Below, one piece after another: positions 28,365-37,353 of a DNA stretch of 64,000 nucleotides. Within the stretch, counting starts at the first letter, position 1; each line of letters begins with the position of its first letter. The notes beneath the pieces are model-generated. The model saw only the letters and a list, made by a program, of their open reading frames with translations, made no database searches and was not told the DNA's origin. This stretch comes from JABSQH01 sp039177505 (GTDB taxonomy: Bacteria > Actinomycetota > Acidimicrobiia > Acidimicrobiales > Ilumatobacteraceae). The position numbers were made by a program, and so were the translations under genes. The stretch covers positions 1 through 64,000 of the forward strand of contig JBCDFR010000008.1 of the NCBI GenBank assembly GCA_039177505.1, in the 5' to 3' direction.

Positions 28365-30719
28365 CTACCCCCGCCAGGTCCAGTTGCGAATCTCGGGCAT
28401 GTCCTCGCCGTGCTCGCGGGTGTACGTGTGGTGCCGGGTGCGCTCGTCGATCATCTGCTGTCGCACGAGCGCCGCCTTCGACCCCAACCCGGGCGTGCGG
28501 TCGATCACGTCCATCACGAGGTGGAAGCGGTCGAGGTTGTTGCGCACCACCATGTCGAACGGCGTGGTCGTGGTGCCTTCTTCGATGTAGCCCCGCACGT
28601 GCATGCTGTCGTGACCGTTGCGCCGATACGTCAACCGGTGGATCAACCACGGATACCCGTGGTAGGCGAAGATGAGCGGCACGTCGGGCGGGAAGATCGT
28701 GTCGAACTCGCTCGTGCCGAGCCCGTGCGGATGTTCGTCCTCTTCCACGAGGCGCATCAGATCGACCACGTTGACCACGCGCACCTTCAGCTCGGGGATG
28801 TGTTCACGGAGGATTTGAGCCGCGGCGATCGTCTCCAGGGTCGGGATGTCACCCGCGCAGGCGAGTACCACTTCGGGGTCGCCGTCGTCGTTGCTCGCCC
28901 AGTCCCAGATGCCGATCCCTCGCGTGCAGTGCAAGACGGCCTCGTCCATCGTCAACCAGTTCATCGACGGCTGCTTGCCCGAGACGATCACGTTCACGTA
29001 GTCGACGCTCGACAGACAGTGGTCGGCGACCGACAGCAAGCAGTTGGTGTCCGGCGGGAAATACACGCGGACGACCTCGGCCTTCTTGTTCACCACGTGG
29101 TCGACGAAGCCGGGGTCCTGGTGTGAGAAACCGTTGTGGTCCTGGCGCCACACATGCGAGGTGAGCAGGTAGTTGAGCGAGCTGATCGGTTCGCGCCAGC
29201 CGAGCGACCGGGTGACCTTGAGCCACTTGGCGTGCTGATTGAACATCGAGTCGATGATGTGGATGAACGCCTCGTAGCACGAGAACAGCCCGTGACGACC
29301 GGTGAGCAGATACCCCTCGAGCCATCCCTGACACTGGTGCTCGGACAGCATCTCCATGACTCGACCGTCGGGCTCGAGGGCGATGTCGGTGTCGAGTTGT
29401 TCGAGTTGCCACGTCTTGCCGCTCACCTCGTACACCGCGTCGAGGCGGTTACTGGCCGTTTCGTCGGGGCCGAACAGACGGAAGTTCTGCCGGTCGGCGT
29501 TGGCCTCCATCACGTCGCGCAACAGCCGACCGAGCACGCGCGTCGGTTCGGACGTCTCACGGCCCGGCTGGTCGACGGCGACCCCGTAGTGACGGAAGTC
29601 GGGGATCTCCAGCGCCACTCGCAGCTTGCCGCCGTTGGCGTGCGGGTTGGATCCCAGACGGCGGTCGCCATGTGGCAACCACGACGTGATCGCGTCGACC
29701 GGAGCACCGCCGTGGTCGAAGAGTTCCTCCGGCCGGTAGCGCTTCATCCACTCTTCGAGCATCTGCAGGTGCTCGGGGTTCTCGCGCACCCCGGCAAGCG
29801 GTACTTGGTGGGCCCGCCACGTATCCTCGACTTGCACGCCGTCGACGATCTTCGGGCCGGTCCAGCCCTTCGGCGTGCGCATCACGATCATCGGCCACGG
29901 CTGATCGGGCGTCGTCTGCGAGCCGCTGGATTTGATGTCGGCGATCTTGTCGAGACACGTGTCGAGCACGGCGGCCATCTGTTGATGCACGGCCTCGGGG
30001 TCGTCGCCCGACACCCAGTGTGGTTCCCAGCCCGTCGCCCGCATGTACTGCTCCAAGCGCTCGTCGCCGATGCGTGCGAGCACGGTCGGGTTGGCGATCT
30101 TGTATCCGTTGAGGGCGAGGATCGGCAGCACCGCACCGTCGCGCTGAGGATTGAGGAACGCGCTGCTCATCCAGCTGGTCGACAGCGGGCCGGTCTCGGC
30201 CTCGCCATCGCCGATCACACATGCGACGACGAGGTCCGGATTGTCGAGGGCGGCGCCGGTGGCGTGCGACAGCGAGTACCCGAGTTCACCGCCCTCGTGG
30301 ATCGACCCCGGCGTCTCGGGAGCGTGATGGCTCGGAATCCCGCCGGGGAACGAGAACTGCTTGAACAACCGCTGCATCCCCCGCTCGTGGACACCGATGT
30401 TCGGATACACCTCGCTGTAGGTGCCCTCGAGCCATGTGCACGCGACCATCGCAGGTCCGCCGTGACCTGGCCCGGCGATCATCACCATGGCCTGGTCGCG
30501 ATCGACGATCGCCCGATTGAGGTGCGTGTACACGAGGTTCAGCCCCGGCGTGGTGCCGAAGTGGCCGAGCAGGCGCGGCTTGATGTGTTCGACAGTGAGC
30601 GGTTCTCGAAGCAACGGATTGTCGAGCAAGTAGATCTGGCCGACGGCGAGATAGTTCGCCGCACGCCAGTGCGCGTCGATCTGAGCGAGTCGATCGGAGG
30701 AAAGCGGAGTCGCAGGCAC
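28365..30719 (-). CDS. xfp: Xylulose-5-phosphate/fructose-6-phosphate phosphoketolase
   Basis: 784 residues from a GTG at 30719, full family length. TPP enzyme: LGHFGTTPGLNLVYTHLNR, GPGHGGPAMVACTWLEGTYSEVYP, SHHAPETPGSIHEGGELGYSLSHA and GDGEAETGPLSTSW are all hallmark phosphoketolase segments. It phosphorolyses xylulose-5-P or fructose-6-P to acetyl phosphate. The acetyl phosphate could be turned into ATP and acetate by the acetate kinase at 48.4-49.5 kb, or to acetyl-CoA by a phosphotransacetylase not seen here. It lies 16 bp upstream of glnS on the same strand. Confidence 0.95.
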   Translation of the reverse strand: MPATPLSSDRLAQIDAHWRAANYLAVGQIYLLDNPLLREPLTVEHIKPRLLGHFGTTPGLNLVYTHLNRAIVDRDQAMVMIAGPGHGGPAMVACTWLEGTYSEVYPNIGVHERGMQRLFKQFSFPGGIPSHHAPETPGSIHEGGELGYSLSHATGAALDNPDLVVACVIGDGEAETGPLSTSWMSSAFLNPQRDGAVLPILALNGYKIANPTVLARIGDERLEQYMRATGWEPHWVSGDDPEAVHQQMAAVLDTCLDKIADIKSSGSQTTPDQPWPMIVMRTPKGWTGPKIVDGVQVEDTWRAHQVPLAGVRENPEHLQMLEEWMKRYRPEELFDHGGAPVDAITSWLPHGDRRLGSNPHANGGKLRVALEIPDFRHYGVAVDQPGRETSEPTRVLGRLLRDVMEANADRQNFRLFGPDETASNRLDAVYEVSGKTWQLEQLDTDIALEPDGRVMEMLSEHQCQGWLEGYLLTGRHGLFSCYEAFIHIIDSMFNQHAKWLKVTRSLGWREPISSLNYLLTSHVWRQDHNGFSHQDPGFVDHVVNKKAEVVRVYFPPDTNCLLSVADHCLSSVDYVNVIVSGKQPSMNWLTMDEAVLHCTRGIGIWDWASNDDGDPEVVLACAGDIPTLETIAAAQILREHIPELKVRVVNVVDLMRLVEEDEHPHGLGTSEFDTIFPPDVPLIFAYHGYPWLIHRLTYRRNGHDSMHVRGYIEEGTTTTPFDMVVRNNLDRFHLVMDVIDRTPGLGSKAALVRQQMIDERTRHHTYTREHGEDMPEIRNWTWRG

Positions 30720-30823
30720 GTACCGATCGTCGCACCGATCGGCTGCGTCGGCAATCGGGACTTCAGGCCCTTTTCTCTCTCCACCGAGACGCCGTTCACT
30801 ACGCTCCGGCCATCGACGACGAA

Positions 30824-30856
30824 GAACTCAACAGCCAAGACGAACTCAACAGCCAA
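30824..30856 (+). repeat. Two 15-bp direct repeats ahead of the MFS gene
   Basis: GAACTCAACAGCCAA occurs twice, 18 bp apart, immediately upstream of the annotated GTG of the MFS exporter and in its frame, where it would encode ELNSQ-D-ELNSQ. Upstream of it the frame stays open but offers no ATG, GTG or TTG; the first acceptable residue would be an ATC at 30812. Either the true N-terminus uses a non-standard start, or this is leader sequence. Confidence 0.55.
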
Positions 30857-30874
30857 ACCGCCACGAAGAGCGGA

Positions 30875-32455
30875 GTGCCGAACCGGGCCGGGGTCGTGCT
30901 CGCAACGCTGATCCTGGTCGCCGGTGTCGCCAACCTCAACCTGTCGGTGGCCAACGTCGCCCTGCCCGACATCGGACTGCACTTCGGTTCGAGCCAGACC
31001 TCGCTCGATCTTGTCGCCGTCGGTTTCTCGCTCGGCCTCGCCGGCTCGGTGCTGTACCTCGGGGCCGTCGGCGACCGCTACGGGCGCAAGTTACTGATCC
31101 TCGTCGGGATGGCACTCTCGATCCCGGCATCGCTGGTCGCCGGATTCGCCACGAGCGACACGATGTTGATCGTCGGCCGAGTGATCGGGGGCGTCGCAGC
31201 CGGCATGGCCTTCCCGACGACACTCGCGCTGATCACCGCACTGTGGTCCGGCCCTGCCCGCACCAAGGCCATTGCCACCTGGTCGGCCTTGGGTGGTGCG
31301 CTCGCGGCGCTCGGCCCGCTGCTGTCGGGGTGGCTCCTCGAGAACTTCTATTGGGGCTCGGTGTTCCTCATCACCGTGCCGCTGTCGGGGCTTGCGTTCA
31401 TGCTCGCTCTGGCGATCGTTCCCGCCCACGTCAACGAGACGACCAATCCGGTCGATCATCTCGGCGGTCTGATCTCGATCGTGTTTGTTGGCGCCTTGGT
31501 GTTGTCGATCAACTTCGCCGGCGTCTCCGAGCTACGCAGCACGGCGCTCGCCGCTGGCGCCATCATGGTGATCGCGCTCGTGGCGTTCATCATGCAAGAG
31601 CGTCGGGCGAGGTTCCCGTTGTACGACCTCGAGGTTGCCTCGCGGCGGGTCTTCTGGGTCGCCGCGCTCGCCGGGATCATCGTGTTCGGATCGCTGATGG
31701 GCGCGATGTTCGTCGGGCAGCAGTACCTGCAGAACGTCCTCGGCTACTCGCCACTCGAAGCGGGCGCAGCAATCCTGCCGGCCGTGGTGCTCATGGTTCC
31801 TTCGGCTCCGATATCGGCGCGCATGGTCGGCCGGTTCGGGGCACGATTGACGCTGCTCACCGGCTACGTGTTCTGCTTTTTCAGCTTCTCGCTGATGCTC
31901 TTGCTGTGGGACGAGGGAGCGTCGTATTGGGCAGTCGCACCGGCGTACGTCTGCATCGGAATCGGCGTCGGCTTGGCGGGCACTCCTGCGTCGAACTCGT
32001 TGACCGGGTCGGTACCAGTCGAGCGGGCGGGTATGGCGTCGGGCACCGCCGATCTGCAGCGCGATCTCGGCGGCGCCGCGATGCAGTCGGTGATGGGTGC
32101 GCTCCTCACGGCGGGCTACGGCGCAGCGATCGCCGCCGACGTCGCCGACGCGCCTCCGGAGCTGCAGAACCAGGTGACCAACGACATCGCCCGGGAACTC
32201 GAAAGCAGTTTCGCAGCAGCGGAACTCACCGCCGAGCGGGTGCCGATCTTCTCCGATCAGATCGTCGCCGCGGCGCGAGTGGCCTTCATCGATGGCGCGA
32301 ACAACGCCTATCTCGCGGGCTGTACGGCAATCGTGATCGGCTTCGTGCTGGTAGCGACGGTGTTCCCGCGCCACGACCGCGAGCGCGAACTGCTCGCCGA
32401 GTACGAAGCCGCCGACGAGGCCGCTCGGTCGGGCCAGTCCATCGTCGCGCCGTGA
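30875..32455 (+). CDS. MFS drug-exporter-like transporter (DHA2, 14-helix type)
   Basis: 526 residues from the GTG at 30875 (GAAGAGCGGA upstream). The motif A region GAVGDRYGRKLLILVGM lies between helices 2 and 3. The motif C-like ALGPLLSGWLLE and about 14 hydrophobic segments place it with EmrB/QacA-type proton-driven exporters of the inner membrane. Its stop overlaps the GTG of the glycosidase-like gene by 4 bp, and that gene overlaps the spermidine-synthase-like gene likewise, so the three are translationally coupled. Substrate unknown; a polyamine or glycoside link is only suggested by context. Confidence 0.88.
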   Translation: MPNRAGVVLATLILVAGVANLNLSVANVALPDIGLHFGSSQTSLDLVAVGFSLGLAGSVLYLGAVGDRYGRKLLILVGMALSIPASLVAGFATSDTMLIVGRVIGGVAAGMAFPTTLALITALWSGPARTKAIATWSALGGALAALGPLLSGWLLENFYWGSVFLITVPLSGLAFMLALAIVPAHVNETTNPVDHLGGLISIVFVGALVLSINFAGVSELRSTALAAGAIMVIALVAFIMQERRARFPLYDLEVASRRVFWVAALAGIIVFGSLMGAMFVGQQYLQNVLGYSPLEAGAAILPAVVLMVPSAPISARMVGRFGARLTLLTGYVFCFFSFSLMLLLWDEGASYWAVAPAYVCIGIGVGLAGTPASNSLTGSVPVERAGMASGTADLQRDLGGAAMQSVMGALLTAGYGAAIAADVADAPPELQNQVTNDIARELESSFAAAELTAERVPIFSDQIVAAARVAFIDGANNAYLAGCTAIVIGFVLVATVFPRHDRERELLAEYEAADEAARSGQSIVAP

Positions 32456-34335
32456 GCACCCGCATCGTCGCGTACGACGACGGCGTCGCCGACCGCGTGG
32501 CGATCGACGAGGACGGCACCGACAACCACTGCGTGTTCACCCTGCGCGCAATCGACGATCTGAGCGATCTCGCCACCGATCGATACTCGCGCCCTTCGGT
32601 CGCCATCGAGTTGACGCCGATGGATCTCCTGGGTTCCGCTGCACAACACGTCGAGCTGCTCGGGTTCGCCTTCACACAGTTCGCCATGCCCGTGCTGGCC
32701 GACGAACAGCTTGACTTCGACTTTCATCCCGTGCCGAACCTGCGTTCACCGCGAGCGATGCTGCCGCTGATCGTTCGTGGTGGGGGACGCGCCGCACTAC
32801 TCGCACCAGTCGCAGGCGCGCACGAACAGATCATCTCGGCACGCGACGGCCAGCTGCTCTGGGGATGGCACGGTGACCTCGACGAGATCGAGCACGGTCA
32901 CTCCACATCCGTGCATCTGTATCGGGGGGCGTCGGTCGCGGAGCTACTCGATCGTTGGCGAGTCGACCTGGCACCCGTCGAGCATCGACCGATCGACGAC
33001 AACCCGGCACTCGGGAACCTGGCCTACTGGACCGACAACGGGGCCGCATACTGGTATCGCACCGAGAACGGGCGATCGATCGGCGAGTCGGTCGTCGACG
33101 TGGTGAACGATCTGCGGGCCAGCAACGTCCCGGTGACCGGCGTAGAACTCGACTCCTGGTTCTACCCGCACGAGAGACCGCGACAGATCACCGAGATCGC
33201 CTACCCCGACGACGTGCCGCCGACGGGAGCGATGACGTGGACGCCGCGCGACGATGCGTTTCCCGGCGTCGCCGATGGCGACGGAGTCGGTTGGCTGGCC
33301 GAAAAACTCGGACACCCGCCGTTGATCCTCCACGCGCGCCACATCTCGCCCAGTTCTCCCTACATCACCAACGTCGACGAATGGTGGGTCGACGAGTTCG
33401 CTGCCGCACCGGTCGACCCGCAGTTCTTCCGTCGGTGGTTCGAGGACGCTCGCCGCTGGGGCACCACCTGCATCGAACAGGACTGGATGCAGGTGTTCTG
33501 GTTCGCGGTGCGCGAGCTGCGCCGACACCCTGGGCGCGCCGCGCAGTGGCAGCGAACACTCAATCGGCTCGCCGCCGAGTACGACGTCGATCTGTTGTGG
33601 TGTATGGCGACCCCGGCCGACATGATCGAGGCGTCACAACTCGATCGAGTCGCGGCGATCCGCACGAGCGACGACTATCGATTCACCACCGACCCCGCGC
33701 TGCTGTGGACATGGTTCCTCACCGTCAATCGTCTCGCCGAGCCACTCGGGCTGGCGCCGTTCAAGGACTGCTTCTTCTCCAATCCTAAGATCGCCGACGA
33801 CGACGATGCGATCGATGGTGATCGCCACGCCGAGGTCGAGGCACTGCTGTCGGCACTCGGCGCCGGGCCGGTGGGCATCGGCGATCGCATCGGTTGCACC
33901 GACCGCGAGATCGTGATGCGGACCTGCGACGACGCAGGACGCCTGCTCCGCCCCGACCGACCGATTGCACTGATCGACGATTGTCTCTTCGGGGCGCCAG
34001 CACGTGGCGACCGGTTGGCATGGGCTTCGACCGACATCACGGTGGAGGGTCGTACGTGGACCTACGTCGTGGCGCTAAACACCGCCCAGACGTCGGTCGA
34101 CGACACGTTGACACTGGCCGAGATCGGCGTCACCGAGCCGCGCTACCTCTATGACTGGCGCACCGGGGAGGGCTCGATCGGAGCGGAGATCCCGGCTCGG
34201 CTCATGCCCCGTGATTGGTCGCTGTTCGTCTGTTGCCCGCTCGGCGGGGCGACCGCGACGGTTGGCGACCCCACGAAGTACGCGACCATGGCTGCGGCTC
34301 CCGAACGGTGGGAACGCCGCACCCTCCGCTCATGA
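32452..34335 (+). CDS. Putative glycoside hydrolase (alpha-galactosidase/GH31-36-like barrel)
   Basis: 627 residues from the GTG at 32452 within the MFS stop. The N-terminal ~190 residues are beta-rich. The middle has the look of a clan-D-like glycosidase barrel: LAYWTDNGAAYWYRTENG, VPVTGVELDSWFYPHERP, GTTCIEQDWMQVFWF, then DLLWCMATPADMIEASQL and VAAIRTSDDYR. Asp/Glu in VELDSW and EQDW are candidate catalytic residues. The C-terminal ~100 residues form another beta domain. No signal peptide, so probably cytoplasmic. The family is not certain and could be an uncharacterised carbohydrate-active family. Coupled to the MFS gene and the next gene. Confidence 0.6.
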   Translation: MSTRIVAYDDGVADRVAIDEDGTDNHCVFTLRAIDDLSDLATDRYSRPSVAIELTPMDLLGSAAQHVELLGFAFTQFAMPVLADEQLDFDFHPVPNLRSPRAMLPLIVRGGGRAALLAPVAGAHEQIISARDGQLLWGWHGDLDEIEHGHSTSVHLYRGASVAELLDRWRVDLAPVEHRPIDDNPALGNLAYWTDNGAAYWYRTENGRSIGESVVDVVNDLRASNVPVTGVELDSWFYPHERPRQITEIAYPDDVPPTGAMTWTPRDDAFPGVADGDGVGWLAEKLGHPPLILHARHISPSSPYITNVDEWWVDEFAAAPVDPQFFRRWFEDARRWGTTCIEQDWMQVFWFAVRELRRHPGRAAQWQRTLNRLAAEYDVDLLWCMATPADMIEASQLDRVAAIRTSDDYRFTTDPALLWTWFLTVNRLAEPLGLAPFKDCFFSNPKIADDDDAIDGDRHAEVEALLSALGAGPVGIGDRIGCTDREIVMRTCDDAGRLLRPDRPIALIDDCLFGAPARGDRLAWASTDITVEGRTWTYVVALNTAQTSVDDTLTLAEIGVTEPRYLYDWRTGEGSIGAEIPARLMPRDWSLFVCCPLGGATATVGDPTKYATMAAAPERWERRTLRS

Positions 34336-35795
34336 CCCCCGACGCCGAACCTGGACCTCACCCGCTCCCGAGTTGGTTGGCGGCGTGCCTCGTCGTCGGC
34401 ACCTCGGCCGCAGTGTTGGTCATCGAGCTCTTGGCGATCCGCCTGCTGGCGCCCTACGTCGGTGTCACGCTCGACACCTACACCGCGATCATCGGGACCG
34501 TCCTCGCGGGGATTGCGATCGGTGCGTGGATCGGTGGGGCTGCGGCCGACCGAGTCGATCCGCGCCGCCTCCTCCCACCCCTGTTGGTGCTCGGCGGTGC
34601 GTTGGCAATCGCCACCATCCCCATCGTTCGAGTGCTGGGCGACGGGTTGCAGTCGACGTCAGGCGCCGGCGTGATGTTCCTGTCGGCGATCGCCTTCTTG
34701 CCATCGGCCACCGTGCTGAGCGCCGTGCCACCCGCGGTGGTCAAATTGCAACTGCGGTCGCTCGCCGAAACCGGTGCCAAAGTCGGACAGTTGTCGGCGT
34801 GGGGTACGGCCGGTGCGATCGTGGCCACGTTCCTCACCGGGTTCGTGCTCGTCGCCATCGCTGCGGTGACCACGTTGATCGTCACGGTGGGAGTCGCCCT
34901 GATCATCGCCGGCGCGGTCCTGTGGGCCACCGTCGGACGGGCGACGCTGCGGGCCCAACTCCCGCTCGTCGGAGTCGCTGCGTTCATCGCGGCAGCTTCC
35001 GGGCTCGCCATGGTCGCGGTGGCGTCACCATGCCAGTACGAGACCGCGTACTACTGCGCGTCGCTCGAACCCGACGGCGACGGAGTGGTGCTGGTTCTCG
35101 ACGACCTGCGCCATAGCTACGTCGATCTCGACGATCCGCTACGCCTCGATTTCTGGTATGTCGATCGCATCGGTGACGTGATCGATGCACTGCCCACCGG
35201 CCCGATCAACATCGCCCACATCGGCGGCGGCGCGCTCACCTTGCCGAGGTACATCAGCGAGACTCGACCGGGCAGTGAGCAGACGGTGTTCGAACTCGAT
35301 TCCCAGCTCATCGACATCGTGGAACGCGAGCTCCCACTGGCGTCGTCCGACGGAATCAACATCCGCACAGGCGACGCACGAGTTGGTGTAGAGGAGCTCG
35401 ACGACTCATCGGTCGACGTCGTCGTCGGCGACGCCTTCTCCAGCCGCGCGGTTCCATGGCACCTCACCACGGTCGAGTTCGCCGAAGAGATCGATCGAGT
35501 GCTGGCCGATGACGGTGTCTACTTGCTCAATGTGATCGATCGCGGCGATGGCCGCTTTCTCGAGTCGATGGCGAAGACGCTGTCGGAACGGTTCGAGGTG
35601 ACGGTCGTGCTCGGCCCATCTGCCAGCGAGGGACGGCTCGGCAACTCGCTGTTGATCGCCGGCCGCGCCCCAGCGGCGCTCGACACCGACGACATCGGTG
35701 GTGGCGTCCTTGTCGACGACGTTGCGGCGCTGGCGAGCCGCGGGCAGTTGCTCACTGACGACTACGCGCCGGTCGACCAGCTGATCGCCCGCTGA
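34332..35795 (+). CDS. Membrane-fused spermidine-synthase-like (methyl/aminopropyltransferase fold) protein
   Basis: 487 residues from the ATG at 34332, overlapping the previous stop. The first ~235 residues hold about seven membrane helices (AAVLVIELLAIRLLAPYVGVTLDTYTAI is typical of the 'fused MFS/spermidine synthase' family). Residues ~270-470 form a Rossmann domain: NIAHIGGGALTLPRYI is the SAM-type glycine motif, ELDSQLIDIVERELPL the acidic strand, RTGDARVGVEEL and VVVGDAFSSRAVPWHLTTVEF follow. The family's activity is not well established. It ends the coupled three-gene unit and is followed 17 bp later by cytosine deaminase. Confidence 0.85.
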   Translation: MTPDAEPGPHPLPSWLAACLVVGTSAAVLVIELLAIRLLAPYVGVTLDTYTAIIGTVLAGIAIGAWIGGAAADRVDPRRLLPPLLVLGGALAIATIPIVRVLGDGLQSTSGAGVMFLSAIAFLPSATVLSAVPPAVVKLQLRSLAETGAKVGQLSAWGTAGAIVATFLTGFVLVAIAAVTTLIVTVGVALIIAGAVLWATVGRATLRAQLPLVGVAAFIAAASGLAMVAVASPCQYETAYYCASLEPDGDGVVLVLDDLRHSYVDLDDPLRLDFWYVDRIGDVIDALPTGPINIAHIGGGALTLPRYISETRPGSEQTVFELDSQLIDIVERELPLASSDGINIRTGDARVGVEELDDSSVDVVVGDAFSSRAVPWHLTTVEFAEEIDRVLADDGVYLLNVIDRGDGRFLESMAKTLSERFEVTVVLGPSASEGRLGNSLLIAGRAPAALDTDDIGGGVLVDDVAALASRGQLLTDDYAPVDQLIAR

Positions 35796-35812
35796 CCGGC
35801 CAACATGGGGCG

Positions 35813-36259
35813 ATGAGCGATCCGTTCCTCGACGCTGCGATCGACGAAGCGCGACGGGGTCGAGCGAGTGGGGGCATTCCGATTGGGTCCGTGTTGGTGC
35901 TCGATGGTGAGATCGTCGGTCGAGGCCACAACCAGCGAGTCCAGCTCGGGAGCCCGACCCGTCATGGGGAGCTCGACTGCTTGGAGAATGCGGGGCGACT
36001 CCGCCCGGCGCAATATCGCCGGTCGGTGCTGTACACCACGCTGTCGCCGTGCGACATGTGCACAGGTGCCGTGCTGCTGTACCGGATCGGACGTGTCGTC
36101 GTCGGAGAGAACCGGACGTTCATGGGCTCGGAGGGGCTGCTCGCGGCTCGTGGTGTAGAGGTCGACGTCGTCGACGACACGCGTTGCGTGGAGTTGATGC
36201 GCGAGTTCATTGCCGCCGAGCCCGATCTGTGGAACGAGGACATCGGCGAGATCGACTGA
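35813..36259 (+). CDS. Cytosine deaminase, yeast FCY1-like CDA fold
   Basis: 148 residues. The zinc site of the CDA superfamily is complete: His51 and Glu53 in RHGELD, Cys80 and Cys83 in SPCDMC. The C-terminal DLWNEDIGE resembles the tail of the small yeast-type cytosine deaminase rather than the amidohydrolase CodA. It converts cytosine to uracil, which could feed the reductive uracil pathway at 1-7.4 kb. It follows the spermidine-synthase-like gene by 17 bp and its stop abuts that of the convergent PPOX gene. Confidence 0.88.
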   Translation: MSDPFLDAAIDEARRGRASGGIPIGSVLVLDGEIVGRGHNQRVQLGSPTRHGELDCLENAGRLRPAQYRRSVLYTTLSPCDMCTGAVLLYRIGRVVVGENRTFMGSEGLLAARGVEVDVVDDTRCVELMREFIAAEPDLWNEDIGEID

Positions 36260-36667
36260 TCAGTGCTCGATCACCCGCTGCGGGGTGATTCGCATCGTGA
36301 CCCGCGATGCTCCGGGCGGGTCGAAGGCCGATCCGTCGGCATAGCCATGTTTGCCGGCGACGCGGTCGCGCATCTCGCCCTCGGGGTCATCGATCAGCTC
36401 GACCACTCCCCGAACTTCGACGTAACGCAGCGGACGTTGCGGGTCGACGACCGTGAGCGACACCCTGGGATCGTTGGCGACATTGCGGTGTTTCGCCCGA
36501 TCGGCGAGCGTCGAGACGAAGACGGCATCGTCTTCGAACAAGAACCACACGGGAGAACCGTTGGGGCCACCGTCGGGTTGCAAGGTGGTCAGCACGGCGG
36601 TGTTCGGGGCGAGGAGCAGGTCGTGGTAGTCGGCATTAATCGTGGTCACGACCGGATCGTCGCGCAA
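36260..36667 (-). CDS. PPOX-fold F420-dependent oxidoreductase-like protein
   Basis: 135 residues from a TTG at 36667; a GTG at 36649 is an equal alternative. Split beta-barrel flavin/F420-binding pattern: NTAVLTTLQPDGGPNGSPVWFLFEDDAVFVST, then RAKHRNVANDPRVSLTVVDPQRPLRYVEVRGVVEL. This matches the PPOX class of F420-dependent enzymes common in actinobacteria. It diverges from the TetR regulator over about 40 bp that include an imperfect palindrome, so it may be the regulator's target. Substrate unknown. Confidence 0.85.
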   Translation of the reverse strand: MRDDPVVTTINADYHDLLLAPNTAVLTTLQPDGGPNGSPVWFLFEDDAVFVSTLADRAKHRNVANDPRVSLTVVDPQRPLRYVEVRGVVELIDDPEGEMRDRVAGKHGYADGSAFDPPGASRVTMRITPQRVIEH

Positions 36668-36670
36668 TAA

Positions 36671-36685
36671 TGGTCAGCGTGTCCA
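36671..36685. promoter_or_regulatory. Candidate TetR operator
   Basis: TGGTCAGCGTGTCCA, an imperfect inverted repeat (TGGnCAnnnTGnCCA, 10 matching positions), lies in the short region between the divergent PPOX-fold and TetR-family genes. This is the usual operator place for an autoregulated TetR repressor. Only one site is visible and the symmetry is partial. Confidence 0.35.
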
Positions 36686-36704
36686 CTAATTGGTCGTTTC
36701 GTCG

Positions 36705-37238
36705 ATGACTCGGGCAGGACGCCCACTGAGCGTCGTCGTCGAACATGCGGTCTACACCGAGACACTGCGGCTGCTCGCCGATGAGTCGGGGACCGCGCTC
36801 CACCGACAATCGATCGCCGACGGCGCACAGGTCAGCCGACAAACGCTCTACAACCGCTGGCCCACGGTTGGCGACATCGTGCTCGATGCACTCTCCGACC
36901 GCGCCGCCCGTTCGATCGATTCGTCCGGGACGCTGCGGGCATACCTCGTCGACCTCGCCGCTGCGATCGACGGCTGGGCTCGTCCCGGCCTGCGATGGGT
37001 TTTGGCGGCCGCGCAACACGACACCAACTTCGCTGAGCGATTTCGTTCGACGTTTCTGGGCATGCGCCACACTGCGATGCACACCGCGGTAACGAGCGAA
37101 CTCTCCGATCGAGAAGCGGCGCGGCGCACAGCAGACCTCATCGCCGCCTCGCTGTGGTACAACGTCGCGATCGTCGACCGCCCGCTGGACGCAGCGTGGA
37201 TCGACGAGATGTGTGGCCTCGTCGAAGCCACGAGTTGA
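36705..37238 (+). CDS. TetR-family transcriptional regulator
   Basis: 177 residues from the ATG at 36705; a TTG at 36690 would add five residues. The N-terminal helix-turn-helix is clear: LHRQSIADGAQVSRQTLYNRW, residues about 32-52, with the TetR-typical LYNRW. The all-helical C-terminal ligand domain includes SLWYNVAIVDRPLDAAWIDEM. It is divergent from the PPOX-fold gene, its likely target. The inducer is unknown. Confidence 0.88.
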   Translation: MTRAGRPLSVVVEHAVYTETLRLLADESGTALHRQSIADGAQVSRQTLYNRWPTVGDIVLDALSDRAARSIDSSGTLRAYLVDLAAAIDGWARPGLRWVLAAAQHDTNFAERFRSTFLGMRHTAMHTAVTSELSDREAARRTADLIAASLWYNVAIVDRPLDAAWIDEMCGLVEATS

Positions 37239-37241
37239 CGG

Positions 37242-37350
37242 CTACCGATGCTGATCGATGGGCGTCGGGTCGAACGTCGAGGTGCTCTGGTCGACACCGA
37301 GTGCGCGGAGATACGAATACGCCACTTCGCCGTCGACGCGCCAGACTGCG
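37242..37350 (-). pseudogene. C-terminal gene relic, about 35 codons
   Basis: On the minus strand the spacer between the TetR gene and the oligopeptidase reads VWRVDGEVAYSYLRALGVDQ followed by about 14 more residues to a TAG at 37242. Codon choice is strongly coding-like (mostly G/C third positions). No start exists and the upstream side runs into the oligopeptidase gene. It looks like the tail of a protein whose body was lost when the present gene arrangement formed. The family is not recognised. Confidence 0.3.
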
Positions 37351-37353
37351 GAG

